DNA from: Dendrolimus kikuchii | Taxonomy: Eukaryota; Arthropoda; Insecta; Lepidoptera; Lasiocampidae | Assembly: GCA_019925095.2 (NCBI GenBank) | Contig: CM034392.1 | Location: 10,869,887-10,933,886, forward strand | Direction of reading: 5' to 3' | Length of the DNA stretch: 64,000 nt | Part shown: piece by piece, positions 38,501-48,756 of the stretch | How positions within the stretch are numbered: the stretch's first letter is position 1 | Layout: every line of letters begins with the position of its first letter | Notes under the pieces: model-generated | Told to the model about the DNA's origin: nothing | The model's database searches: none | Seen by the model: the letters and a program-made list of their open reading frames with translations, nothing else | Translations under genes and position numbers: made by a program

Positions 38501-41500
38501 ATGATGAGAAAACTTATTATTATTAATGAATTAATTGACACTAAGTTCATCAAAATATGACAAGTAGTTTAGGCGCTACGGTAGAGCATACGTAAATACA
38601 TAGAATGCTATAATTATAACCCTCCCTTTTAGCTTTCCCTTAGTCGGGTGAAAATTAAATAAATTAATCATACCTTAGTGGTTTATGATATTCACACAGA
38701 TAGTCATATCTCTCATCAGGCACTGGTACCCTACGTGCTGAAAAAAATTAAATTGTGTTAGATTTTCAACAAACTCAAGAAAATCAATTTAAACGGCTGA
38801 AAGAATGGATTACCTGAGTGCAAATTAATATTATCAATGTTTTTGGGGATAGTAAAAATAGAAACACATTAAAGATATGAATAATATAATAATTAAAACA
38901 TAAAAATACAACAGAATATTTCAATTATTAAGTTCGGAAGTAATATCAGACGTCTTTGAAGAAGGTAAAGCATAACTAGAATATTTCGGAATAGATATTG
39001 AAGACTGGAGAACTTTAGAATGGCAACACCTAGGATATTCGGCAAATGGATTGTCCATGGATCTCAAACGCAACCCAATATCTAACATCATTTTACATCT
39101 CGCTTCAAATGTCTTAAAAGCCTTTACATATTTATTTAGAGTAAATTTATCTAAAATTGGATTATGAGCTTTCAGATATAAAGCTATGTAGAGCAATCCA
39201 GACAGAGGATAACTAAGCCCGGGATATTTTGGCCTCAACACGTTTAATGAACAGCAAGCGTCTGTTATTATGCTGCCAATAGTCTGCTCGAGGTATCCAA
39301 GATTTGGCATTTTCTCAAGAGCTATCAATGGAAACTCTTTTGCTTGTTTAAAAACTACAATATCATAATACATGTGTGGTCTCTCTAAAAATTTTCTAAG
39401 ACATTTTTCACTGCAGAATAGATATGTGTTACCATGATAGCATGCAGCAAATTGATTGTAACCTCCTACAATTCTTTGTGAAGGTAAATTATCAGTGTAT
39501 GTTACTATACATATCCCCTTTTCATAAGCAAGAGACACATTGACTGTCTTGACTGGAGCTGGAATTTCTGCAATATCTACTGGCCCTGTGTTCAAATAAC
39601 AATGTGGTTCCTTAAGAACCCTAGCCATGTGGTCTTGGCATATCCAGTAAAAACAATTTTTGTACTGAACAATTCCTTTTCTATCCACTGGGTAACCACT
39701 ATGTTTTAAAACACTTTTATGAAGACAAAGTGGGCACATATCTTTATAATGAGACATTCTGACTTGGAATATTTCTCTTGAAATACACATCACATCACAC
39801 GGCACAACATTTGTTTGAAAATTAGCCAGATAGTAATGTATTTTCTTTGTAATATTTTCAATTATATTAATAGCATTTTGTAAACATTGCCACTGTGACT
39901 CATTTCCATTAAGAGTATAAAGGTTTTGATAATCGTTATTTATCCAATTTTTTATTGAGTAATTATTTTCATTCCATCTAAGGTATCTATTCTCAATAAA
40001 TGGAATGGAATAAGGTGGTTTGTACTTGAGAATATCATAGTGAACTTCCATTTGGGAATTTCTTAGTGTAGATTCTTTTTCACTCAAAATATAAAATACA
40101 ATGGTTGGATAAAGACCTTCCTTGTCAAGTTCTATTGCTTCTTTAGGAAATTCTGGAAAGCCATCAAATACAAATCCATAAGAGTTAGTTCGATGATCAA
40201 TTGCCACACTTTGAACAGCTTTCATAGTCAAGTCATAATCAATTATTTTTCCCACCTGTATTTCTTTACTTATTCTAGAAGCTAGTTCAGTCCAATGCAT
40301 CTTTTCTAACACGCTGCGTATAGCGCCACCTCTAGATAAGCAAATCAAGCCATAACGTTTTGCTATTTTTTTAGCAAGGCTACTTCTTCCCGATTTTGGT
40401 GCACCAATTATACTAATTCGTAATGGATATTCTGAGAATGTTTTTATAATGTCGCTATCAATATATTTTAGGGGATTTTTCCTAAACTTTCGAGCATTTT
40501 CTTTGCTACAAATAAAATAGATATAAGAACGATGTACAACTGTATATATCGTACCTTTTTGTTTACTTAATTTATAGGTATTATAAGTGCTTTGCGGATT
40601 TTCAAATAAATGAATAGGGCACATGCGATTGAATTTGCTTAAAAAATAAAAGCCTTCCAACAGTAGCATTTCTGCGATATCGGTATTTATGATATAAGTT
40701 TGTTCAAAAAAGGATTCAGTTCTGCTCCGGAACCCTAAAAGCTTCATTAATGCAACACGAAGTAATTTTTTAATAGGTTTCATTCCGTCTACAGAAACTA
40801 CTTTAATTCTTTGTTCTGATAAAATATCCTTAAGTGTTTGTATGTTTTCATCATCAACCTCATATATACTTTCTATTCTAGCATCAATTCTCTCTTTAAC
40901 ATCCTCAGGCTTTTCCCATTCAGTTAAATCTGTTGGTTCAGGATATTCTTGTATAAAATCATTATAAACATTAAATAAATCAGATTCAGAGAGACGAGCG
41001 GCATTAACCACACTTTCTATTGATGAAATTTCATCACAAGGTATGGGAATATTATTGACAATGTCATTTACAATCAGTTTGCATACAACATTCTTCATAA
41101 CAAAATTCTTCCATTCCTTTCGTTCTATATCTAACTTTATTCTGGCATTTTTCTTAGCTTCATATAATTGTGATTTCCAAGTCTTAAACATTATTGGTGA
41201 TAATCGTTCTAATATAATCTCAGTACTACTTTCTAATTCAATGATAAGGTCAGGAATACAAAAAGTTGATAGCATATCTTCTACATCATTAGGTAGCTTC
41301 GGATACCCATCTAATACAAAACCTGTTGTAACAAAAGGATCTTGGTACCAGAGTTTCATTATAAGTCTTTGCATTAATATTGAAATTATAGGAGAGCCAC
41401 GTTCTAAATAATTATAAACCATCAACCTCAATTCAATTTCATTTGACATAATGTCTGAGATCAAATTTTCATTTTCCTCACCTATCTGAAATTCTGTTAC

Positions 41501-44500
41501 AGCTTCGTCATCAATAGGAACATCTGTGAAACTGTTTTCATAGCGACGTCCTACCTTTTTGAAGTGTTTTGGCATGAGATAATCGTTTAACATTTCAGCA
41601 AAATCTATGTGTACAAGTCCTAGTTCTTTTGCTAATATTTGAGATACAGTAGACTTTCCACTACCTACACATCCAATGACACAGATTCTTAAAGGTGGTA
41701 AGTTTTTATAAGGTTTGTTATAAAATTGATATTTAGTGAAATTTTTCTGGAACAGTTCTGAGCATTCTCCTTTAGAAAAGTAGTGTATTTTATTATTAAA
41801 TTTAACAGAGAATTCTGGTTTACCTTCCCACAAAACACCGTGATCATAATATGCAATTGGACAGTAAATATTAGTTTCACATAAGCTTCTAGGATCATTA
41901 TAGGTTATATCATCTTTTGGAGTGTTTTCTTCACTGTCCACATCTTCAACATCTTCGTCTTCATTCACTTCACAAGATGGATAGTAACTTTTACGCAAAT
42001 TCAAAAGTGTTTCTTCTATTATTTGTATATCTGTTTTATTTTCAAGTTCTAATTCTATAAAACATTTAGAATTTTCTTCCAATTTTAATTTTAAGTCATT
42101 CCAATCTTCACGAAATTTTTCGAGAGATTCAGTGAATGAGGTCATCAATTCTGTCTCATTGTTCCCTACACTTTCGGCTAATGGCGGAGCTTCAGTCGAT
42201 AATATTCGATCCAATGTGTCACTTACAATTTTATGTGAAATCATTTTCATATCCGTCTCTTTAGATTCGGGTGCACCACTTATTAGGAGTTTTGCTTTAA
42301 TTAAAGAGTCATTCGCTAGCACGAACCTCTCTTGATAGTTCTTGAAAACTTTTTCAACATTAGCATAGTAATCTATTAAATCTGAACTAACTTCTCTATT
42401 TTCTATAAGAGCAACAGTGTAGTCAGGTAACAACTTCGCATCATTAAGATATCTCCAAAATTCTGAATCTGACGGAAATCCATCAATAATAAATTTTCCA
42501 TATGTATGCTCAAAGTTAGTCGATTGTTTGCATTCAGCATCAATTGTAGATATAATTCTGATCATCTCAGCCATTAATTCTTCTACAGTTGGTTCAAGTT
42601 CTTTTTGTAAGTCATTTGCTGCTATATATTCAGAAATAGCTATTGTTACATCTTTATCACCTAATACAGGTATAGCTGGTTTTGGTGTCAATGTAATCAA
42701 TTCTATCGGTGCAAATATTTTTAGTAATGTTTTATCTTTGATTATCATTTCACACTGCTGCAAATCATCTAAGAAAGGTAAATAAGACAAAACTTTTTTA
42801 TAATAATTGATGTTTTGTAGAAATTCATCATCTGGTTCTTTATGTTCTTCTTCCTCTTCCTTGATAATTTCTTCATCTGAAATCTCAAGAGGTTCTTTTT
42901 TCATATATTGAAAACTCTGTATCAGAAATGGGACATAAGCTTTTAAAGTTTCTAGGGTGAAATTGCTCCATGCTTCTAGTTGTGAATACCTTTCCATTTC
43001 TGTACTTTGCCATTTTGCAAATCTAGTGTCCTCTATAGTGGCTATTATCTCGGATAAAATTGTTTTAGCAAATGTTACATATTTCTTTTCTTTTTCTGTT
43101 TCCAAGAAGTTTTTATAGCACAGTACAGGTGTGTCAAATATCCAAGATAAACAATTGGCGACAAACGATTTTCCAGACGACTTGGTACCTAGTATGATAA
43201 TTCGACAAGTGGGTTCCAAATATTTCAATTTGAGAAATTCTCTTGGATTCCTACAGAAAGACACCATTGTAACAAGTGATGACAATAAATAAACATGTTT
43301 GAAGAATGTAACTGCAAATCTAGGATTTCCTTTTACAGACTGCCTGTTTTTAAGCTCAACAGGACATCTATTATACCAGGGAGATGCATAACGCGTAAAA
43401 TGTATTGGATCATTATGAATAACATTTAATTCTTCAATTGACTTCCAAAATTCCTCCATATCCTCTGGAGATTCCTCAAGATATAATGGTTCTGGTATAA
43501 GAACTGGTTTAACGGGCATTAAAAGCAATAGTTCCATAACATGATTCAGCATATTGTGAGCAGATGTACAGGCGTCTAGTTTAATAACAGATTTCGGATC
43601 AAAATCATTTAATTTTTTTTCTATGAAGGGATGGATGATACTTTTGTAGTTACACAATTGTTCTATAGATTTATCCCTAAAATTAATAGGCTGTCTACAA
43701 TTATATTTCGGGTTAAATATGTGAGTACCATATGGAGCAGTGTAATCAGGTATGGTATATTGAGAAGGCCACCTTAGATCTGTTTTTGTTTCTGAATGAA
43801 ATGGTTCAAAAGTCATCAAGCTGTTGGTATAGTTTAAGTATTTGTGGGATTTTTTTGCCACCAAATCTGTATCAGAGCCTGTAATATATATAATAATGTC
43901 TGGATCCATTTTGATAGTCATCAAATCTAGAAATTGCTGTAGTAACATAGCATCTTTTGTGACAAAATAGGATTTTTTCTTAAATATGATGTTTGAGCAA
44001 GGGTCAAGTAGAAATTTTGGAAGTTCCACTTTTTGGTCTTCCTCTTCTTCAATTGCTTCTTTTTCCTCTTCTTCCTCCTCAGCTTCAATTTCTCCTTTTA
44101 TTAATTCACTGCTCATTGACGAGTGTGGAGTTTCAGAAGAATCTTTAGCTTTTTTTGACTTCTTTTTTTTTAGATTACATATAAGATCAAACAATAACTC
44201 ATCTACAATAATAGTAGATTCCTCCCCATGCATAGTATTAAAATAATAATGAGTTTTTCTGTGTGTTGTTACCAAGGGTAGACCAGATATTACATAGCCT
44301 CTATGTTTCACAGCAGGTGATTCTAATTTCTTTAACATCATAGACAAAATTGTGTCCACTTTGCATATGTCACTATGTCTCATGTTAAAGTCTATGCATT
44401 TACCAGTTGGACTTGTCTGTTCAATTTCATCCAGTATTACATTTTTAGGGCACAAATGAATACAATTGATTTTTTTGGATATTGCTTCACCAAGACTGTA

Positions 44501-46537
44501 AGCACCTGAACCTGGTTTGCCAAGTATAAAATAACAAGTTGGCTTGGATGATAAGTACAATTCTTGGGCATCAATATCTGTATAACTATTATAAAAAGGT
44601 GTATCAACAGGAAGTGGAGCTGCTGTATTATTTAAGCCTAGTACAGCTGCAGCTAGGAGGGGAATTGGGCAGGCTTTTTCTTCTGTTTCCTTTTTTATGA
44701 CATTTACATCACCTCTGTATATGATACTATTCTCAACTTCAACATTTTTTATATTGTGCTTGTCTATAAGATCCAAGTTACTTTTATAGTTCTCAAACTC
44801 AAACATTGTATTATATTAAATGAATAATGATGTGTCCAATTTTGACAGATAAGTTTTAAATTCATAATCATATCAAATAATCTAACCTCCATGAAAACAT
44901 GAATTACAAAAAAGTATTTATATATTAATAAAATATTACCACAAAATATATTTAAATTAACAACATCAAAAAATATGTTTGGAGGCAGACAAGTTTGACA
45001 GTCTTAGACAATATGAGGTTCAAGATAAATTTATTTATTTATTATTAGTCATAACTGTAACCATGATTTAGACATCTACTAGAAACTAGAATATCAGTTT
45101 ATTATTTGAACAAAAGATCATAAATTACTCCATTAGATAGCATAGTAAGTGAAATAAACAAATTATATTATTTTCATCTTCTTCAGCGGTTTTTTTCAGC
45201 AATGGAAATAAATAAAAAATAAATTGGGGTATAGTTATGGGACACTTTTTATTTATTATTGTGAGTGAAGCAGAACTCCCACATTAGCCTACATTGTTAT
45301 CTTATACTAATATATAAAGCTGAAGAGTTTGTTTGTTTGTTTAAACGCACTAGTCTCAGGAACTACTGGTCTGATTTGAAAAATTCTTTCAGTGTTGGAT
45401 AGCCCATTTATCGAGGAAGGCTATAGGCTATATATCATCACGCTAAGACCAATAGAAGCGGAGCAGCAATGAAAAATGTTTCAAAATCGGGGGGGGCTTT
45501 GAAAACAAATTCCACGTGGACGACGTCGCAGGCACAGCTAGTTGTTTTTATAACCACCCAAAATTGACTTTATACTCAAATAATAAATAAAAGGGTTAAA
45601 CGTTTGTCACTGAATTTTTAGTGGGGGGTAGAGGGGGAGGGGGGGGGGGAAGGAATACTCCTCCTTTCTGCAACCTTCTTGTCCAGGAGACATGTAGTTC
45701 TTGAGATATTCATTTTTCGTTCATTCATTTCATAATATTGTGACAATGGTGACCAGTCTGTTCTGGCACTCGCCGGCCGCTGTTGTGGCACACTTGCTTC
45801 ACTCTCTCGACTTGTGTGCTTTGGTTTAGTCTACCTAACCTAACTCATCATTCTAGTCACTGATTGTGACTTTCGACTAAAGCCCACAAGCCAAGAGAGC
45901 ATGCCGTAGCAGCTGAAACCAAGTGTCACAACTGATTTGTAACCATCATTACAATATATAAGTAAAAAAAAACATTTTCAAATTTGAAAGTCAATAAACA
46001 AATTCAAAACTTGTTTACTAAACTTAAAAACAGCTTTAGTGTTTATACGTTAAGTGTATTCCTAAACACAAATCACACTTTGTTATCAACAAAAGTGACA
46101 TAATCTTCTTTATCTAACATATTTTTGTTTTTCCCATTCAAAACTTGTTGATGGACCCTAAAAACTTGTTTCCTGCCTCAAATGAGAGATCTAGCGGCTA
46201 AATAAAAGGTGTATGTATACTCCTAAACTCAAAATACCCTTAATCTTATGCCACTTTGGGTCAAAGCACAGCTAATAAAAGTGTCTATATCTACACCACA
46301 CCAAAGTAAAGACAACAAAATAAAATGAAAGTATAAAACTTTGATTTAATACTTATTTTCATTAGGGTCGATGGTGCAGAATGGAAAGTTTTCAGCAGCA
46401 GCTTGACTTTTTGTCAACACATTAAAAAATGTAGATTTCCCAACATTAGGGACTCCAACAATACCAACTTTAAGATTAGTACCAACTCTTCCAATTAGTG
46501 GTTTTTTTTCAGGTTCTTCCACTTTCTTTGGAGGCAT
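29543..46537 (-). CDS. OLA1: OLA1, Obg-like ATPase 1
   Basis: Cytosolic YchF-family P-loop ATPase that associates with ribosomes and modulates translation and stress responses. Ten exons in transcription order: 46537-46353, 38730-38674, 37767-37640, 36178-36003, 35770-35693, 35454-35357, 34238-34098, 33270-33174, 32316-32169, 29628-29543. Phases agree throughout and the sum (1194 bp) gives 397 aa plus stop, against 396 in human. Motifs: G1 GVPNVGKS at residues 28-35, G3 DIAGLVRGA, and the altered G4 NLSE in [10 protein letters not shown], which is why the family prefers ATP to GTP. The C-terminal TGS domain has [12 protein letters not shown] and GKYRQQG. The last exon ends with a lysine tail. 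Intron 1 is over 7.6 kb and contains the complete AK9-like gene on the same strand. Other introns hold a mariner, two hAT-class and long-repeat elements and Helitron pieces. One interspersed repeat begins only about 30 bp upstream of the exon 9 acceptor. Confidence 0.95.
30484..31758 (-). mobile_element. mariner element, DD37D (maT) type, defective
   Basis: Terminal inverted repeats: CCTAGTCTTGCCATAAATAT at 30484 and the matching complement ending CCAGACTAAG at 31758, extending inward to GTAACAATT. Both ends abut TA (30482-30483 and 31759-31760), the mariner target duplication. It is 1275 bp long, full-length for the family, in OLA1 intron 9 and in the same orientation as OLA1. Confidence 0.85.
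30598..31615 (-). pseudogene. mariner transposase pseudogene
   Basis: Starts [15 protein letters not shown] at 31615 and ends at a stop at 30598-30600. N-terminal helix-turn-helix region with [14 protein letters not shown], then catalytic FTDENFF (first Asp) and [15 protein letters not shown] (second Asp). The spacing to the third site is 37 residues, the DD37D signature, but that site reads SLNY instead of LDY, so the third Asp is Asn. At least two frameshifts (near 31510 and 31230) and further damage after 30770 separate the frames. It is not functional. Confidence 0.85.
32345..32800 (+). repeat. Two adjacent copies of a common interspersed repeat
   Basis: Each unit has ACCTGATGGAA, then GGAACACAACTCAAGG-like and TGGTAGCCATCCA-like blocks, and the second ends CTACCACCTGGCTGTG. 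Related copies: 38060-38365 (minus), 54849-55156 and 63740-64000. In OLA1 intron 8, close to exon 9. Confidence 0.65.
33590..33917 (+). mobile_element. Degenerate Helitron-like element
   Basis: Internal block GTAAAAACTACTGGGCCGAT and terminal block GACAAAGTCGCAGGTATATC, followed by CTAG at 33914-33917 and T. A related copy is at 51750-51945. The 5' TC end is not recognisable. OLA1 intron 7. Confidence 0.5.
34326..35075. mobile_element. Non-autonomous hAT element with perfect 8-bp target duplication
   Basis: Ends TAGGGATGGGCCGAA and TTCGGCCCATCCCTTA (one extra base), flanked on both sides by GTGAGTTT (34318-34325 and 35076-35083). Subterminal regions contain repeated TTCGGC/GCCGAA motifs. No transposase. 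OLA1 intron 6. Confidence 0.85.
36466..36675. repeat. Imperfect tandem array of about 20-bp units
   Basis: Repeats of TTATTGTACAATTTGAGTG with variants (missing or extra bases), ending directly at the inverted-repeat element that begins at 36676. OLA1 intron 3. Confidence 0.8.
36676..37581. mobile_element. Element with about 90-bp terminal inverted repeats, TA flanks
   Basis: Left arm CAGTCAACGTCTTAGAGAAA, right arm ending CTATAAGACGCTGACAG. Both arms contain AAGAACATCGAAAGTGATCA in inverted position. TA dinucleotides flank both ends (36674-36675 and 37582-37583), suggesting a Tc1/mariner-like target. No reading frame. OLA1 intron 3. Confidence 0.75.
38060..38365 (-). repeat. Interspersed repeat, minus orientation
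   Basis: Reverse complement of the family at 54849-55156: GCGGCCGGGCGGCCTGTCGT at one end, AACCTTGAGTTGT and a CATTTATAGCAATT block further in. OLA1 intron 2. Confidence 0.65.
38921..44806 (-). CDS. AK9: AK9-like multidomain adenylate kinase, intronless
   Basis: Large nucleoside-monophosphate kinase homologue; AK9 interconverts adenine nucleotides and is linked to cilia and sperm flagella in animals. A single 1961-codon frame, close to human AK9 (about 1911 aa). Four P-loop modules: GKPGSGAYS at 96-104 (the invariant Lys is Ala, so the first site is probably inactive), GTKSSGKS at 540-547, GCVGSGKST at 1045-1053 and GAPKSGRSS at 1468-1476 (Lys replaced by Arg). Each has a partner DGFP-like motif (VISGLP, IIDGFP, VLDGYP, VFDGFP). 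Modules 2-4 are preceded by a YHS-like stretch of about 50 residues, and two more Cys-containing ones lie near the C-terminus ([26 protein letters not shown]). An acidic EEEE-rich linker and a KKKK-rich patch follow module 1. Start taken at the first ATG (MFEFEN). It lies wholly in OLA1 intron 1, on the same strand. Confidence 0.88.
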   Translation of the reverse strand: MFEFENYKSNLDLIDKHNIKNVEVENSIIYRGDVNVIKKETEEKACPIPLLAAAVLGLNNTAAPLPVDTPFYNSYTDIDAQELYLSSKPTCYFILGKPGSGAYSLGEAISKKINCIHLCPKNVILDEIEQTSPTGKCIDFNMRHSDICKVDTILSMMLKKLESPAVKHRGYVISGLPLVTTHRKTHYYFNTMHGEESTIIVDELLFDLICNLKKKKSKKAKDSSETPHSSMSSELIKGEIEAEEEEEEKEAIEEEEDQKVELPKFLLDPCSNIIFKKKSYFVTKDAMLLQQFLDLMTIKMDPDIIIYITGSDTDLVAKKSHKYLNYTNSLMTFEPFHSETKTDLRWPSQYTIPDYTAPYGTHIFNPKYNCRQPINFRDKSIEQLCNYKSIIHPFIEKKLNDFDPKSVIKLDACTSAHNMLNHVMELLLLMPVKPVLIPEPLYLEESPEDMEEFWKSIEELNVIHNDPIHFTRYASPWYNRCPVELKNRQSVKGNPRFAVTFFKHVYLLSSLVTMVSFCRNPREFLKLKYLEPTCRIIILGTKSSGKSFVANCLSWIFDTPVLCYKNFLETEKEKKYVTFAKTILSEIIATIEDTRFAKWQSTEMERYSQLEAWSNFTLETLKAYVPFLIQSFQYMKKEPLEISDEEIIKEEEEEHKEPDDEFLQNINYYKKVLSYLPFLDDLQQCEMIIKDKTLLKIFAPIELITLTPKPAIPVLGDKDVTIAISEYIAANDLQKELEPTVEELMAEMIRIISTIDAECKQSTNFEHTYGKFIIDGFPSDSEFWRYLNDAKLLPDYTVALIENREVSSDLIDYYANVEKVFKNYQERFVLANDSLIKAKLLISGAPESKETDMKMISHKIVSDTLDRILSTEAPPLAESVGNNETELMTSFTESLEKFREDWNDLKLKLEENSKCFIELELENKTDIQIIEETLLNLRKSYYPSCEVNEDEDVEDVDSEENTPKDDITYNDPRSLCETNIYCPIAYYDHGVLWEGKPEFSVKFNNKIHYFSKGECSELFQKNFTKYQFYNKPYKNLPPLRICVIGCVGSGKSTVSQILAKELGLVHIDFAEMLNDYLMPKHFKKVGRRYENSFTDVPIDDEAVTEFQIGEENENLISDIMSNEIELRLMVYNYLERGSPIISILMQRLIMKLWYQDPFVTTGFVLDGYPKLPNDVEDMLSTFCIPDLIIELESSTEIILERLSPIMFKTWKSQLYEAKKNARIKLDIERKEWKNFVMKNVVCKLIVNDIVNNIPIPCDEISSIESVVNAARLSESDLFNVYNDFIQEYPEPTDLTEWEKPEDVKERIDARIESIYEVDDENIQTLKDILSEQRIKVVSVDGMKPIKKLLRVALMKLLGFRSRTESFFEQTYIINTDIAEMLLLEGFYFLSKFNRMCPIHLFENPQSTYNTYKLSKQKGTIYTVVHRSYIYFICSKENARKFRKNPLKYIDSDIIKTFSEYPLRISIIGAPKSGRSSLAKKIAKRYGLICLSRGGAIRSVLEKMHWTELASRISKEIQVGKIIDYDLTMKAVQSVAIDHRTNSYGFVFDGFPEFPKEAIELDKEGLYPTIVFYILSEKESTLRNSQMEVHYDILKYKPPYSIPFIENRYLRWNENNYSIKNWINNDYQNLYTLNGNESQWQCLQNAINIIENITKKIHYYLANFQTNVVPCDVMCISREIFQVRMSHYKDMCPLCLHKSVLKHSGYPVDRKGIVQYKNCFYWICQDHMARVLKEPHCYLNTGPVDIAEIPAPVKTVNVSLAYEKGICIVTYTDNLPSQRIVGGYNQFAACYHGNTYLFCSEKCLRKFLERPHMYYDIVVFKQAKEFPLIALEKMPNLGYLEQTIGSIITDACCSLNVLRPKYPGLSYPLSGLLYIALYLKAHNPILDKFTLNKYVKAFKTFEARCKMMLDIGLRLRSMDNPFAEYPRCCHSKVLQSSISIPKYSSYALPSSKTSDITSELNN
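45300..45541 (+). mobile_element. Short non-autonomous Helitron
   Basis: Starts A|TCTTATACTAATATATAAAG and ends GGCACAGCTAG|T, with A at 45299 and T at 45542. Inverted relative of 583-839. OLA1 intron 1, upstream of the nested AK9 gene. Confidence 0.75.
45600..46030. repeat. Fragment of the G-rich/CpG repeat family of 53525-55455
   Basis: G-run near 45620-45650, then GTTCTTGAGATAT, then CACTCGCCGGCCGC, TCTACCTAACCTAACTCA and GACTAAAGCCCACAAGCC. The same blocks occur in the same order within 53560-54330. OLA1 intron 1. Confidence 0.55.
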
Positions 46538-47589
46538 CCTGAAAAGTGAATTAGCAATATGTAAGAGCTAGGTTTAGATTTATAAAACCTTTGTTTATTT
46601 ATTAGGAATAATGCATATATTCAATGAGTTTCTATTAAAAATATTTTAAAATAAAGACTATACCACATTACGGTTTCAAAATTTAAAACCTTGATAACCT
46701 CGTAGGATCAACTGTTATACAAAACTATAAATATAAAAAGGCATCTATCTATTAGCAGCACGAAAATGAAACGGTCTCATAAGTTAATCTCATTAATGTA
46801 CCTTTCAATTTTCTTCAACACTTAAGTTCTAATTTATAAAATATTTTAGCTCAAACGTGTAAATCCGGCTAATGGCAAAAAGCACAGACAACAAGCTAGG
46901 CTACTATGGTAGTCATTGGTAGTAGTCAGACAGTGTCGCCAGATGACCATGTGAATTAATCCCTAAATTTTTTTCAAAATCCCAAAAATACGCTTTTTGA
47001 AAAAACCGCAAAACAGTTTTTATTTATTTTAAAGGAGAAATAAAAATCAAACCACCGTCGTGACGAAAACATCACTAATGACGTCATCATTTTCGCTCAC
47101 AGAGCGCTCACAACGACCCGTGTCAATAGGTGGGTTAAATAACCGTTCCACTTGAGTTTACGATTGTGACGCCAGCAAATAAGTGTAACGGGAAAAACCG
47201 CGGTTGTGAATGTGGTCGATGTGAGTTTCTAACAGAAAGTAGCATATAGGATACGACGTATACGAGTAGAGACGGCATAATAAATTAGTAACGTAAATGA
47301 ACGAACGAATTAATTGAATTATTAAAATGAACTATTGAATTGAAATATGATTCACTAGTAGAATATAATTCTAAGATAAAGTAATGATACTGTATTACAA
47401 CTTAGATATAATAACCAGTGATGAGAATTGTGTTTTTAGATGAATTATTGTTAAAAATCTCCAAAATTTCTCTCAACAAAATTTTTCGCCCCCCGAATGT
47501 TCCCCCAAAGAATCTTGACTCCGCATCTCCCCCTCGACGTCGAAAAATCCCCGATTTCAGGTAATCCTCCCATCTCGCAACACTGTAGT
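46538..47589. other. Upstream region of OLA1 with a repeat fragment
   Basis: Expected to hold the OLA1 promoter and 5' UTR. 47050-47230 is a fragment of the repeat at 48757-49334 (ACTAATGACGTCATCATTTTC and CCGCGGTTGTGAA blocks). No other gene found. Confidence 0.45.
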
Positions 47590-48745
47590 CAGTAGTAGTA
47601 TAGTAGTTGTATTCGCCACAAAGGCAGGCAAAGGAATCTTTAGTCCCTACGCCGATTCTGATGTGCAAGTCTTCGTATCACCTCCTAGCGCCCCCGGTCC
47701 TTAAAAAAGTAATTAAATGAATTGAATGAATAAAGTCCAGCACCAAAACTAATTTCATAAATTGAACGCCAAGCGTACTATTCTAAGTGCCCCAACTTTA
47801 ACCATTATTACTAATTTCCAGTTACCACTTTTTTATAAGGTGATATCTCCGAACATATGTTCGAGGTTTTTACTTGTGAATGACCAAGCAACAGTGCCAA
47901 CAAAAACAAAAGAAATTTGTCTTTCTTAACTTCACATCGAACAAGATCGTCAGGTATGAAAAGAAATCTTTACGATTTGTTTTGATATGCTTATCAGAAA
48001 TAGGTGCTATATACTACATTTGCTGTTTACATAAAAACTTTATATGGATCTATGATATAATGAAAATTATCATAATTCAAAATAAAGGCCTTTTAATAGA
48101 CCTTTGGGTAATAAAGACTATCATAATTGTTTAAAATTTTATAAATAAATAATAATAAAGTAAATGTTTCTATTAATTTGAAAGGAATTTTTTGTTTATT
48201 AAGGTTATTAAATTGGTTTTTAGTTTAATTTTATTTTTAATGTTTTTGAAGGTAGTTGAAAAAAATTGATGTGGTAAGAATTATTTTGTTATAAGTCTAG
48301 TGCCTTTGACCCAAAGGTCTACCAAAAGGTTATCTATTTTTGTCCTTTTTCCCTTGTCCTCGTTCACCTGAGACAAGAAAAAATCATATTTGCGAGGTTA
48401 CTTACTTAAGGCACAATTTTTAAAGGTCAAAGTCTTGGGTTTCACCATTGATACCTTTTTAAAGGACGGCGTTTAATTTAAGAAAACGTTACAAAACCTG
48501 TGCGTTAGGAAGATAGTAGCGCAAGTGTATTGTAGGCTACAACTAACGCCTTTCAACGGAGTTCTTGTGAAAACTGGAAAGGCCACATTTGACTATACAG
48601 TTTACATTTTTCAGAAAAGCACATAGTTACTACTTAAAAACTATCAATATCCTACAACTATTGTTCATTTTAGAGCGATCTTCCACATTTTTAGAAAATA
48701 AAACTGCACATCACAACGTCCCTTTTCAGTTCCCGCCAAAATTCC
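47590..48745 (-). repeat. Interspersed repeat, copy 2, split by an insertion
   Basis: 47590-47690 and 48500-48740 are the two halves of the repeat at 8660-8990, in reverse. Between them lie about 800 bp whose ends, CGGTCCTTAAAAAAG and TTTTTAAAGGACGGCG, are inverted complements, suggesting a second element inserted into the first. Confidence 0.5.
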
Positions 48746-48756
48746 CAGACTACTAT

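Noticed and set aside
41043..41411. Plus-strand frames at 41043-41411, 42132-42335, 42528-42785 and 43986-44246
   Set aside because: Antisense shadows of the long AK9 reading frame, with serine-rich content from complementary acidic codons.
46346..46537. A separate 63-residue GTPase-like protein
   Set aside because: It is exon 1 of OLA1; the frame ends in stop codons only because it reads past the GT donor at 46351-46352.
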